From: Manis javanica
Taxonomy: Eukaryota > Chordata > Mammalia > Pholidota > Manidae
NCBI RefSeq assembly: GCF_040802235.1
Contig: NC_133159.1
Coordinates: forward strand, 73,039,001-73,103,000
DNA: 64,000 nucleotides
Direction of reading: 5' to 3'
The notes under the pieces were generated by a model that saw only the letters and a program-made list of their open reading frames with translations, was not told the DNA's origin and ran no database searches. The translations under genes and the position numbers were made by a program. Of this stretch, positions 33,758 through 44,590 are shown in pieces; position 1 is the stretch's first letter; every line of letters starts with the position of its first letter.

Positions 33758-34436
33758 CCCATGCTTCTAATGGGGATGGCATTTCAATTTGCTCTGTATA
33801 ATTTAACATTTAATATATTCCACACTGGTGACATCCCTTCAATTTTGGGTAAATATGGGGTTGGCAGTTACTAAGTTCTTTGCTACTCCTAACATTTTAT
33901 TGCTCTGAGAACACTGAAAGTCCTTAAGTAGATACTTAACAGTATCTGCATCTTGCCTGGAGGAGCTCCATTTACCACTTAGGTTTTGAAGATCGAGACT
34001 GCAGGCTTTAGCTTTCAAATAAGACAGCTTAAATCCAGGCAAGTCTGAGTAATTGTCACAAATTAGTCAGAAAGGATAGAACAAGAAGCCCTAATCCAAG
34101 AAACAGGAGATCCTCCTTATAGCAAAGTCCCTTTTACAGAAAGGCCATATATTCCCCTGACAGGAGCATTTGGGCCTGCCTTTTCTGAAACTCCCATTTT
34201 TCCCCTCTGCACAAGACATTCTCACCCCCATTTTTTACATGGACTGAGTAAGAACTCTTCTATGGGGTCATTTAGTATTTGCAGGTGACAGTGTCTGAGA
34301 TCATTTTGTCCTGCAGTCATTCCGTGGGCATGCTGGTCTCCTGTGGACCACTTGCTCTAAGGCAAAGACTCGTGGGCTACTTGTTTCCCCTTCATGACAA
34401 GGACATAACCAGGTAAAAGCCAACTCCTGTGGCAGC
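33758..34436. other. Intergenic, nothing recognised
   Basis: No landmarks are seen before the unassigned repeat at 34437. Confidence 0.5.
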
Positions 34437-34752
34437 ACAGAAATCAGAGCAGAGTATGGGCTATAGGTCAGTATCCAGATGTTCAAGCCAAGAAAGATAA
34501 ATGGAAACATTATTCAGGCCAGGAAAAGAGATTTCAAAATCTGAATGGCAAATAGGGTGGTCAAGTTGGGTCACATGGGCATTCATGATGCAGATCAGGC
34601 AAAGTTACTAGAGACTTAGGTCAAAACCCTGAGTGTAGGAGGAGGTAACAACCAGCCCTAAGAACTCTGGTACAAGTTACAATGAAGGTGGTGACAGAAA
34701 AGGCTGTCATGTATATTGAGTCAAATATCATGGAGCCCCATGATCTTTTATT
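34437..34752 (+). repeat. Unassigned interspersed repeat, inverted partner of 27.5 kb
   Basis: This is the direct-orientation copy of the repeat described at 27494-27804. The matching phrases occur in the same order and spacing over about 315 bp, with small indels. The surrounding sequence is unrelated, so this is a dispersed family rather than a local inverted duplication. Confidence 0.8.
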
Positions 34753-35289
34753 GAAATTAGAATCGAGATTAGTGCTCAGCTCAATGTGGCAAGGTGGAAT
34801 GTGTGGTGTGAACAGCACTTCCTGTTAGTTCACACAACTAGTGAATATACTGAGCCTGTTTAGTATATATGAACACTGGAATTTCAAAATTTTGCATTTG
34901 TGCTTAGGCTTGTCTTTTTTGTTCTCAGAACAAGTTGATGAGTAGTTTTAAAAAAGCAAGTGGTATACTAGAAGCTCCTAAGAAGCTATTAGTCATTAGG
35001 GAAAGCACTAGATAAAGCACTGAAGTGCCTACACAGGCATACCAAAATACTTGATTGTTCATGACCTTTAAGGGTTGGTTGATCTTATTGGATTTTGTCA
35101 CTTCTCTGCTTAAGATTTTTTTCTTTTCTGGTTGTATTCTAAAAGCAACTTAGAATACAGCTGAATTCTTAGGGCGGCATGATCTGGATCCCCCTTGCCT
35201 ACTCTTCCCTCTGCCTTGCTAGTTTCCTGACACACTGGTCTTCTATCCGTATGTGTAAATTCTAGACTTTCTAAATCAGGATTTTTGTA
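34753..35289. other. Intergenic, nothing recognised
   Basis: AT-rich. No gene or clear repeat is visible. Confidence 0.5.
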
Positions 35290-35525
35290 CATGAGCTTCC
35301 CTCTGACTGGAGGGCATTTCAGTTCACTCTTCCTGGGGAGCTTCTGTTCATATTTCTGGCTTCAGTTTGTGTCACGTCCTTCAGAGATTCCTAAACTCAT
35401 TAGTGTCCTTGTAATTCTCTTCTAGTAAATTCTTCATTGCTTTTACTGTAATTGCAATTATGTTTGTAGTTTTATTCAATGGCTGCCTCTCCCAATAGAT
35501 GCGACCTCTACCACATGTGGGGATA
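35290..35525 (+). mobile_element. L2 fragment
   Basis: It has gactggagggcatttcag, cttgtaattctcttctag and tggctgcctctcccaatag in L2 order, heavily diverged. Confidence 0.5.
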
Positions 35526-35765
35526 TTATAATTTTTTCCATGACCAAAGCTGGGGATGGGAAAAAATGAGTTAAAATCCAGTAAAGTGACAGAAGGCAGA
35601 AGAGTCAGGTAAAACTAAGTGAATAAAATGCATTATCTATATAATCTAAAAAGAATTGCAATCTGATGACCATTTAGTGGAGGGCAAAGTGCTTAATGCA
35701 ACTCAGTGGTCCCTGATAAGACTAAGTGAATACTGTTAATGAAAGATCAAGAAATTTACGATGTG

Positions 35766-36418
35766 CAGAAACTGAAACACTTGTACATTGCTGGTGGGAA
35801 TGTACAATAGCATGGCCAATTTGGAGAAGTTTAACACGTAATATAAAGTGTTAAAACACAGGTAAAACATAACTCAACAATTCCATTCCTAGGTATATAT
35901 TGAAGAGAAATGAAAATATCTCTACACAAAACCTTGTACATGCATGTATATGGCTTCATTATTCCAAATAGCACAAGTGGCAACGACCAAAATGTCTACC
36001 AAATAATGGATGAAATGGTAGATTCATGAAGTGATACATTCATGAAAAGGATTGTTACTCAGCCACAAAAAGGAATGCAGTACTGGCACCTGCTGTAGTG
36101 TGGATAGACCTCAAAGATATGCTAAGTGAAAGAAGCCAGACACCAAAGGCCCCATATTGTTATGACTCAATTTTTTACGAAATGTCCAGAATAGGCAAAT
36201 CCATACAGACATAAAGCCTCTTAGTGGTAATCAAGGGCTGGGGTGTCTGTGGGTTTGGGAGTGACTGCTAATGGGTATAGTATTTCTTTTAGGGGTGATG
36301 AAAATGTTCTAAATTTAGATTGTGGTGATGGTTGCACAATTCTGTGAATTTATTAAAAAGCCACTGAATTGTGTACTCTAAGTGGGTAATTTTATTTCAA
36401 TAAAAATGTTAAAAAAGT
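35766..36418 (+). mobile_element. Old L1 3' end
   Basis: Typical ORF2-end and 3'-UTR phrases are present: cattgctggtgggaatgtac, gtgaaagaagccagacacc, ggttgcacaattctgtgaat and gccactgaattgtgtactct. It ends in tttcaataaaaatgtt. It is intergenic, downstream of SELENOF. Confidence 0.85.
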
Positions 36419-36439
36419 TATAATTGAGTCTCAGTACTC

Positions 36440-36850
36440 AACAGTAGTTATTATGTTCCATAAAGTTGCTACAAACACTGAATTAGGCAATACCCAACCA
36501 CTGCTCTTAGGGGAAATACAGGGTTAGGGTCCTGGAAGCCTCTGGTCACATTTTTGTCACTCAATCAATACATAATCTCATTTTATGTGTTTCTATTTAA
36601 AGACACCTTATTTAATATATGTTGATTTATTAACATTGAACTCGTGGCCAGTAGCACTGTAACTAATGCCTAACAAAACTTACTTAAGACATGTATTTTC
36701 TCCATAGGGCACCTCATGGCCTAGCGCTTACTAGGAACGCTAGGCAGCACTACAGTACTATGCTCAGGGGCCATTTTAAAACAGGTGTATCACCACCAAG
36801 GAGCACAAAAATGCAACAACTGTGGCACTAAGACTGAAAGGCCTACTTGT
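36440..36850 (+). mobile_element. Eutherian DNA transposon fragment (family uncertain)
   Basis: Phrases such as ctgctcttaggggaaatacag, aagcctctggtcaca, ttaacattgaactcgtggcc and ccaaggagcacaaaaatgc follow the order of a known old eutherian DNA transposon. I am not certain of its name. It directly follows the old L1 3' end at 36418. Confidence 0.55.
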
Positions 36851-39039
36851 TTATAGCATGAGCACTGAAACAAAGCAGAGGGTTGGTTACCTTGACCTTT
36901 AGGAATGTGTGCATGGGTGCCTCAAATTTTTGCTTTTCTGTACACTTCTGTGAATGACTTTAAAGCACCTTGGTATTGTGATTGTAGGGTTATCAAAATG
37001 AGTAGATGAATTTTTAAATATGAAATTTACAAATAAGTATTAACTGTAGTTTTTCTACCCAAATGATTTTTTTAAAGTTTTAAATTTCAAGGTCTAAATT
37101 TTAATCTCTTCATAATGCCGCACAAAATGCTGTATTTGCAAAGTATGTTTCAAGAGTGGCTTATAGGAAAGGATTAGTTTTACAGGTTTCAGTGTTTATA
37201 TTCCCTTAGTATTACTAAATAACCATGTTTCATGCTATTAATTCCTGGGCCAAGGGCCAGTTTGAACGTAAAATGATTATATTTAATCAGTATGTCAATT
37301 TTGAGATTTTGATCACAACTTGTACAGGTCCTCTTCTCCCAGAAAAAGTCCTATGTCACCACAGAATGTAATGAAGAGGCACTTTAATAATGCTTGCCAC
37401 CCTAGTTGTGCTCACACCTGGAATCTGTACTCCTACTTGACATGTATTTGTAGACATGCACGTACTGGCCACTGTCAATTTTAATTTCTGAAGCTTTGCT
37501 GTGTTTCCTTTCAAAACTATTTTCTGCATTTTATTAACTTTTTGATTAGCTTTCAAGCCTAAATCCTCTTAAAACAGGAAGTGTCAGATTGTGCTCACAG
37601 CTTCTTGTAAAAAGTTTTAGCCAAATTCAGAATTTAGAAATACATTAACTGTTTTAGGTTGTAAGTAGTATCATTTTGGCAACGGAAACAAATTTATAAA
37701 TACCAGTTGACTATTACACATATGTATATTTGTGAACTTGAATAAGCTTAATCAAATGTCAAAATTTGGTTACAAATGATATTTTTAGGATCTGTACTCA
37801 CACCGCTTTCGTGGTAATCAAGACGTTTCTTTAAAAAGCTTCTAGTTGTTCCTTGATTGGAATTGGTGAAAACAGTTGGAATTGGCTGATTCTTGCACCT
37901 CCCAATTAAAATAGTGGAGCTTGGTAGATACACATTTATTCATCAACTCAAGAACTTCTAAGATACTGTGGGAGTTCTTCAGTCTCTTTTGATCTCTAAT
38001 AATGGCTTAATATAATAGACTTCTTAGGAGGTTTCTCACCGTTTTTTTTTAAATTTCCCAATGCCAGATATTCATTTAACTGGCTGTTCCTGCCCAGAGA
38101 CCAGTCCAATTAGTTTTTGATGCCAATCCCAGAAGTTTTGAAGTTTCATCCATTCTATCCCACTCTTCTGTATGTGGTGGCAACTCATGCTGTTTTTTCC
38201 ATTGTCCATGATTGGCTTCACTCCCTCTTGTTTTGAAGTAATAACCACCATTAGGGATTAGTGCCACTTATCCAGGGCCTTGTACTATCAAAAAGACGGT
38301 CCTCTACATTACTCTCATTGAAAGCAGACCATAGTCTGTAAGCCAGGACTTCTCAGAGTATTATTTTATTTTGATTAACCAATTTTCTCAGGGTTATTCA
38401 TTCTCTTGCTGGCTTTAAAAATATACTTCTTAATTTTAAATGACATGACACAAAATGCTAGTAAATATTAATAACTAATCTCTATTAAAAATAAATATTA
38501 TGTAAACATTTTCTGGTAGAGTTGTCTTTAAAGACTTCCAAACATCCTTTGTTAAGATAGTTTAATGCAAAATAAAATATTAAAGTTTCCAGATTATAAG
38601 AATTTATCCAGAGATTAAGTTGACATAATAGGTTATTAAACCAATTTGATAAATTAGAGGTTTAAATTACCTAAAGTCATCTGGATGAATATTATTCCTA
38701 GTGAACTACCTTTTATGAAGAAGCTGCTTTCACCAGATAGAAGTTATTAAGCAAAAAAAAATGGTCATTAATTGCTCATAAGAATTCTGTATTTTAAGAG
38801 ATACTCCTTGGGTAAAATATCAGTAAAATGTGTTCACAGATTAATGACTTTGAAAAATAAAAACTGCTAGACAAATATAAAGCAGTATTACCCACAATAA
38901 GAAGTTATGATAAGTTTTAAACAGTATAGCCATTTTAACATTTTAGCTTAAAGGATAAAAGGGCTTATATGAAAATAAAGTAAAAATGCACTGAGAAACG
39001 TCATTTTTAAACAAAAAAGGAAAAATCAGAAGAACATCA
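36851..39039. other. AT-rich 3' flank of SELENOF, nothing recognised
   Basis: Low-GC sequence with no repeat landmarks that I can name. Downstream alternative poly(A) sites of SELENOF could lie here (for example tttatt near 38365 on the plus strand), but there is no direct support. Confidence 0.5.
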
Positions 39040-39066
39040 CATTCAGATAGTATTTTGAAACTTATT

Positions 39067-39072
39067 TTTATT
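39067..39072 (-). terminator. Poly(A) signal AATAAA of SELENOF
   Basis: The minus-strand context is CCAAAATAAAAATAAG, about 70 nt beyond the SECIS 3' core. It is the first canonical hexamer after the SECIS. Cleavage is expected around 39040-39055. Confidence 0.7.
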
Positions 39073-39135
39073 TTGGTGTTACAAATGATCATTTTCAAAT
39101 TGACTTTTCTATAAGAATGTAAAGCACAAAAATAT

Positions 39136-39200
39136 GCTAATATCAGAACCACACAAATCCTCAAGGTTTTCTGTGTAGTCTTCATTAATGCAAGTCTCTG
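39136..39200 (-). promoter_or_regulatory. SECIS element of SELENOF
   Basis: On the minus strand an ATGA core (39185-39182) is followed by ACTACACA, an A-rich apical segment (GAAAACC), then TGTGTGGT and a CTGAT 3' core (GA at 39144-39143). ACTACACA pairs with TGTGTGGT through eight base pairs including one G-U. This places the unpaired A run in the apical loop and the ATGA and TGA halves opposite each other as the non-Watson-Crick quartet. A short CC/GG mini-stem in the apical loop suggests a form II SECIS. Position, 3' of a selenoprotein stop codon, and layout both fit. SBP2 binding here would direct Sec insertion at the exon 3 UGA. Confidence 0.9.
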
Positions 39201-39785
39201 TGAATATTTCATTCTTACTGAAGATCTTGAATCTGTTTCACAAAAATGAAGCCATAAAGTTTTTATGCAATGCATTCATTATAAACAGTAACACTTCTAT
39301 TAAAAGGAAAGCTGAGTAATACAAAACTATGAGAGAAACGGAGGAGTAGGCAATTATGTTGAGGCTTGGTGTACCTTACTTGCTTTGTAGTTTTCTGTTA
39401 TCACTTTCAAAGAGCACAGAGCACAGAAGGCATAGTAATCATCTCCATTATCAGCCTTCCTAATTTATAAATCTGTTGTTCATAAAGTTGGACCAATTAT
39501 CACAAACTATCATTTGCATAATTAACCACAAGTCTATTATAAAGCACTTGTTAGTGGTATCAACAAATAGAGAAGGATGGAAATTTATAAAAGAAAATAG
39601 GTTTTGTTAAGCTTGCCAACTCCTTAGATACCATGGGCTGTGCTGCACTTCAACTTTTAATTAGATGTTTAGTGCCTCACAGTAAAAGACTGATCAAAGA
39701 AGGAGGCATAACTAAATTATCTTCTAGGTGCTATAATATTTCATTTGACAAGGTACCAAAGGATAGGACAAAATTTAAGCAAGAT

Positions 39786-39917
39786 TTATATGCGTTCCAA
39801 TTTTTCACTGAGGAATTCTTCCACGCTGTCTGTGTTCCATTTGAGGATGCTTAGTTCCTCAGCAATGTTCCCACTGTCATCCAGAAGCTTGAGTACAGGG
39901 TCTGAACCACGAACATA
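39786..39917 (-). CDS. SELENOF: SELENOF terminal coding exon and TAA stop
   Basis: The exon opens after a pyrimidine-rich acceptor (cttttttgcag) and encodes 43 residues beginning YVRGSDPVLKLLDD and ending FLSEKLERI, followed by TAA at 39788-39786. This matches human residues 123-165 and the known C-terminus exactly in length. One visible difference from the human protein as I remember it is DDSG for DDNG, a conservative Asn to Ser change. The coding part of the exon is 132 nt; the same exon continues into the 3' UTR. The protein acts in the ER lumen, and there is no KDEL-type tail, as expected, because retention depends on UGGT binding. Confidence 0.96.
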   Translation of the reverse strand, partial: YVRGSDPVLKLLDDSGNIAEELSILKWNTDSVEEFLSEKLERI

Positions 39918-40154
39918 CTGCAAAAAAGAGGGGTATCATCATCACCACATGCTTAGATGGGTGCTCTCAGCCTCAACCAAGGCCCAAGTGAATTCAATCC
40001 AGCTTACCAAAATTTAATTAATAAAAACTAGCTTTTAGACATAACATCATAATACGTCTTAAAGGAAATCTTTTAGGAAAGAGTTTAATGGGATTTCACA
40101 GAAAAATGAGAATTTAAAAGAAGTTACATTTACCTCTAAGAGAAAAATGCCTGT

Positions 40155-40330
40155 TGGTATCAAGGCAGTTTATTTGGGATTTACGCTTATTACTGAATGT
40201 AACAAATACTTATTGCATACATGATACTCTCAAACTCTCAAATGAGCTTAAAATCTAATAGAGGAGGCAGATAAGTTCAAAATAATTAATGAGAGAGTGA
40301 CATACAAAAGCAATGCTGAAAAAAGGCTAT
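40155..40330 (+). repeat. Short piece of the same ancient repeat (SELENOF intron 4)
   Basis: It has actgaatgtaacaaatact, gagcttaaaatctaatagagg and a diverged continuation, matching the leading block of the repeat at 8150. Confidence 0.4.
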
Positions 40331-40849
40331 GCATACAAATTATCAGAATTCCACGATGGCCCCTTAAATTTTCTTTGGTTTAAAAAATCTTATGATTTTG
40401 TTGGCAATCCTATATAATTAGGCTGGAATCCTGAAACTTCAAATCCACTAGTTGGGTCCAATATTTCACCAGAGAGCACTAAGAAAGTCTATCTAACTCT
40501 GGGTAAACAAACAATAAACAGGACCCCATTTGTTAAGAAATCAATCTTCAATGCTAAATTAAGTGGAACCACATAACTAAAGGTACAGCAGTGATGAAGG
40601 CAGCTCTTAGAACATCTTTCAGCAATTTATGCTTGTTTTTCCAGGGTTCTAGGGCTACGAACTTTAGAGATGGAGATAAGCTATAATGTGATTATTAAGG
40701 TATTCTCAACCCATTTTTGGAGTTTAAAAATATAGGCCCTCTAAGCTAGTGAATCAGTAACATTACTACTTAAATAACTTTGGTCAGGTTATCTACATAT
40801 ACTATCTCTATATATATTTAAAAAATATGATTATTCAAAAACTCATTTT

Positions 40850-41432
40850 AGTCCAAAAAAGAAATTATATAGAACATAGTTGCAAGAATCCTCAAAAAAA
40901 TACTGGCATATCAAATCCAACAACATATAAAGTAAATTATATACCATGACCAGGTTGGATATATTCCAGGTATGCAAGGTTGGTGCAACATTTTAAGATC
41001 AATTAATATACTCTATCACTACCAACAGGCTAAATAAGAGTAATCTTATGATCATATCATTAGATGAAGAAAAAGTGTCCCATCATAAGCTTCAACAGGG
41101 ATGAACCCTTAGGACATTATGTTAAGTGGAATAAGCCAGTCAAGAAAGGACACACACTACACACTGTATGATTCCATTCATATGGATGATCTAAAGTAGC
41201 CAAAAATCACAGAAACAGAAAGGAGAAAGGTGGATGCCAAAGCCTAGGGGGAGGAGGAAGTGGGGATTTGTGTTTAATGGGTAGTTGGTTTTACAATATA
41301 GAAAAACTTCAAGAGATCTGTTGCATAACAATGTAAATATGGTTAACACTACTGAACTGTACACCTAAAAAATAGTTAAGATGGCAAATTTAATGATATG
41401 TACTTTTTACCACAATTAAATTTTTTAAAAAG
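40850..41432 (+). mobile_element. Old L1 fragment with internal deletion
   Basis: Positions 40850-41090 carry an ORF2 piece (catgaccaggttggatatattcc-like). A 3' end then follows from 41100 (gttaagtggaataagccagt, ctgaactgtacacctaaaaa) and finishes in an A-rich tail. It lies in SELENOF intron 4, antisense to the gene. Confidence 0.8.
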
Positions 41433-42407
41433 TGGGAAAAATATCTGAAGAGATATACTTAAGATACATGGATGGCAAAAAAGCTTATGAGAAAATGCTC
41501 AAGTAGGGAATTGCAAATTAAAACAAGATAACACTACACACTCATTAGAATAGCTAAAATCCCAAACACTGACAATACCAAATGCTGGTGTGGATGTGGA
41601 GCAATAGGAACTCTCATTTATCACTAGTGGGAATGTACCATGATACAGCCACTCCAGAAGACAGTTTGGCAGTTTCTTACAAAGCTAAGAAGTTTTACTA
41701 TACAATCCAGCATTGTGTTCCTAGGTAATTAATTATCCAAGTAAGCTGAAAACTTAAATCTACATGAAAGTTACATAAAAATATATATAGCAGCTTTACT
41801 CCTAACTGCCAAAAATTGGAAGTGACCAAGGTATCCTTTCACAGATGAACAGAAAAACAAGCCATCGTACAACATTATTCACATTAATCAGTATTAAAAG
41901 GAAATGAACTATCCAGCTACAGAGAAGCATTTTGCTAAGTGAAAGAAGCTGATCTGAAAAGACAACATACTGTATGTCTCCAACTATATGACATTCTAGA
42001 AAAGGCAAAACTCTAAAGACAGTAAGAAGATTAGTGGTTGCCAGGGTTTGGTGGGTGTGAGGTAGGAGTGGGGAGAGGAATGAACAGGTGGAGCACAGAG
42101 GATTTCAGAGCAGTGAAATTACTCTGTATGATACTGTAATGGTGGATACATGATATTATACATTTGGCAAAACTCCTTCAACTATACAATACAAAGAATG
42201 AACCCTAATGTAAACTATGGAATGTAGCTAATAATAATGTATCAATATTAGTTCATCAATTAAAAAAAATGTACCACATCAAGGCAAGATGTTAATAATA
42301 AGGGAAACAGGATGGCCACTGGGTGTCACGTGGGGAGGAATAAGGAACACTGTACTTTCGGATCAACTCTTCTATAAACCTAAACCTGGTCTAAAAAAAG
42401 TCTATTA
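41433..42407 (+). mobile_element. Old L1 3' end (L1M type) in SELENOF intron 4
   Basis: It shows an ORF2 C-terminal remnant (aatgctggtgtggatgtgg, tgaacagaaaaacaagcc) followed by a 3' UTR (ttgccagggtttggtggg, gtaccacatcaaggcaagatg) ending in ctaaaaaaagtctatta. The tail served as the target for the young L1 at 42408. Confidence 0.85.
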
Positions 42408-42569
42408 CAAGCAGTAACTCTGTGGCATCTTTCTACCCTGATGGACAATGACTGCAATAGGGTATGGGGGTGGGCTCGATAGTATGGGAAAATGTAGTAA
42501 CCACATTGTTTTTCATGTGAAACCTTCCTAAGAGTGTATATCAATAAAACCTTAATAAAAAAATTGTAT
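42408..42569 (+). mobile_element. Young 162-bp L1 3' end in SELENOF intron 4
   Basis: The fragment starts caagcagtaactctgtggca and ends with the L1 3' tail (catgtgaaaccttcctaag, then tatcaataaaaccttaat and A-rich). It is flanked by a perfect 14-bp direct repeat, aaaaaagtctatta, at 42394-42407 and 42570-42583. It is antisense to SELENOF and lies about 100 nt past the exon 4 donor. The perfect duplication suggests recent insertion. Confidence 0.92.
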
Positions 42570-42672
42570 AAAAAAGTCTATTAATTATGAAAAACTATTC
42601 AAATATTTATTTTAATTCAAAGAAGAAAGTAATTAATGCTGGAAAAAAGGGACTGCATTAAAATCACCTTAC

Positions 42673-42722
42673 CTTGATCTGTAGTCCTCTGAAGAGTTTG
42701 GGTTTATCACTCCTGACGAAAG
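42673..42722 (-). CDS. SELENOF: SELENOF coding exon 4
   Basis: This 50-nt exon is flanked by a ctcttaag acceptor and a gtaagg donor. It completes the Ala codon begun in the previous exon and then reads FVRSDKPKLFRGLQIK, matching human residues 106-122. The phase is 2 at the start and 0 at the end, so it joins both neighbouring exons in frame. It forms part of the thioredoxin-like domain. A young L1 fragment lies about 100 nt downstream of the donor in intron 4. Confidence 0.96.
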
Positions 42723-43354
42723 CTTAAGAGAAAAGGAAAAATATTCAAATTGTTCAATTCCAAATCCAAGCTAGCTACAAAGATCAATATAAGAAGTAGA
42801 AATAAACTCAATGAATAAAACATTGGTTCCCCTTATGGGAAAACAGGAAATTCAAACCAATAAAATAAATGGAAAGGCATACCATACTGTTCAATGGGAA
42901 GACTAATATTTTAAGATGTTATTTGAAGTTTAGCAAAATTCCAAATTCCAGAGGGTTTTGAGAGCTTGACAAAATGTTAGTAAAGCTCAGCTATAAATAG
43001 AGTAAATGTGTGTGAATAGTCAGAGCAGTTTAGAAAAAGTAAAATATGAGTGGAAAATTTGTTCAGAATTATTTACTAATATAACTATTTGATACTAATA
43101 CCAGAACAGATGAAACAAAGAAGAGATTAAGAAATATGAGAGACAAATATCTGGATAAATTTTTAATATGGTCAAACTATCAAATCAGAGAGGAAGGTGG
43201 GGAGGGAGACATTATGTGTATGTGGGGTGTGTGTGCGTGAATTGTTTAATACATATTTCTAGGAAAACTGCCAAGCTATTCAGCGGGGGTGAGAATTGGG
43301 GGAGGTAGGTACCTACATCATGTCTTTTATCTCAGTAAATTCCAGATGGATGAA

Positions 43355-43525
43355 TACTTCCAATTCAGTCGACAAATATTTACTGAATACTTGACTGTAT
43401 TCAATAAAACAGTTATGATTCCTGCTCTTGAAGGGAGTTTACAATGGTGGGGAAGATGCTAAACAATAATCACACAACTAATAATTTCAGTTGTGATAAA
43501 CATTAAACAACAGAGTCTCAAAATA
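43355..43525 (+). repeat. Short piece of the same ancient repeat (SELENOF intron 3)
   Basis: It has gtcgacaaatatttactgaa, cctgctcttgaagggagttt and acaatggtggggaagatg, the leading block of the same family. Confidence 0.45.
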
Positions 43526-43659
43526 CTACCCTACCATTTAATCTAGAGAACTTGAATATGGAATATGAAATTCTTTTCCTAAACCTCACCCTAAAGGAAA
43601 TGCTTTAGAGACATGTCCATATAAAAATGGTCAGAACATTCAGGACAGCAAAACACATT

Positions 43660-44590
43660 AATAAACAAAATTAGAAGGAGAAATGACACTGGGAGAAAAT
43701 CATCTCTAACATATAATGTATAAAAGAGCTCTTACAAATTAAGAAAAAATAAATACCAGGTAGAGAAATGGACTAAGAACAGGAACATTTAATGAACAAC
43801 TATACAAATGGCCAAAAAACATTTGAAACACACGTTCAACCTTACTAACAATCAAAGAAACATCAAATAAAACAATGAGCTACCCTCATTCAGAGTGACA
43901 AAAAATAAAAGGATATTTAAGGTTAGAAAGTGGGTGGAGAGAAGAATTTTGCTTGAGGTCAGCTGCGGGAGCAATATAAACAAACATACCCTTCTTGAAC
44001 ACTATTTAGCAAAATGAACCACGAGTCTTAAAATGTACATACTCTTTAAACCTACAAGTCCCCTTCTAGGAATTTCTTTATTCTGAGGAAATAATTACAC
44101 ACACAGAAATGAAAAGATACATAAGGTCCTGCTAACCAAGTCTGGAAATCTGTAAATAAATGTGTAAAAGGCTACTGGTCAAACAAATGAACATGGACTA
44201 GACTATCGAAAGCATCTGATACTTTAAAATTACGTTAGTCTGTATTAAGAGATAAAGAAGCAAATACACTATGTATAAAAGGTAATTGATCAGTTTGTTT
44301 CCTACTGTTGTTAAGATGGATAAATATTATTTTTATATATTTATGCATAAATATATACTTGCAAAGGAAAAAGCCAAGAAGCATTAAAACCTAAAAATAA
44401 ATTAAACAAGAAAATATAAAACGTTAAGCAGGATACACATTAACAGTTCAAAAGAATGTTAACCATTATTATTTTAATAGGGGGTTACAACTGGAGCATA
44501 GGGTTTGGGAAGTTATAAATGAATGTTCCCCTTTTTGGGTTGTTATTGGTCTACATTTTACCAATTTTTTAGTAATAATTAGTCAAATCA
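43660..44590 (+). mobile_element. Ancient L1 (L1ME/HAL1-like) fragment
   Basis: Diverged L1 phrases are present (aaatggccaaaaaacatttg, ccccttctaggaatttcttta, ggataaatattatttttata). The copy is heavily mutated, and the boundaries are approximate. Confidence 0.65.

Larger units (their letters stand above)
39040..39785 (-). other. SELENOF: SELENOF 3' untranslated region
   Basis: About 745 nt of AT-rich sequence follows the TAA. It holds the SECIS hairpin about 600 nt after the stop, then a canonical poly(A) hexamer. The length agrees with the roughly 1.3-1.5 kb mRNA known for mammals. The 3' boundary is inferred from the AATAAA and is not observed directly. Confidence 0.8.
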
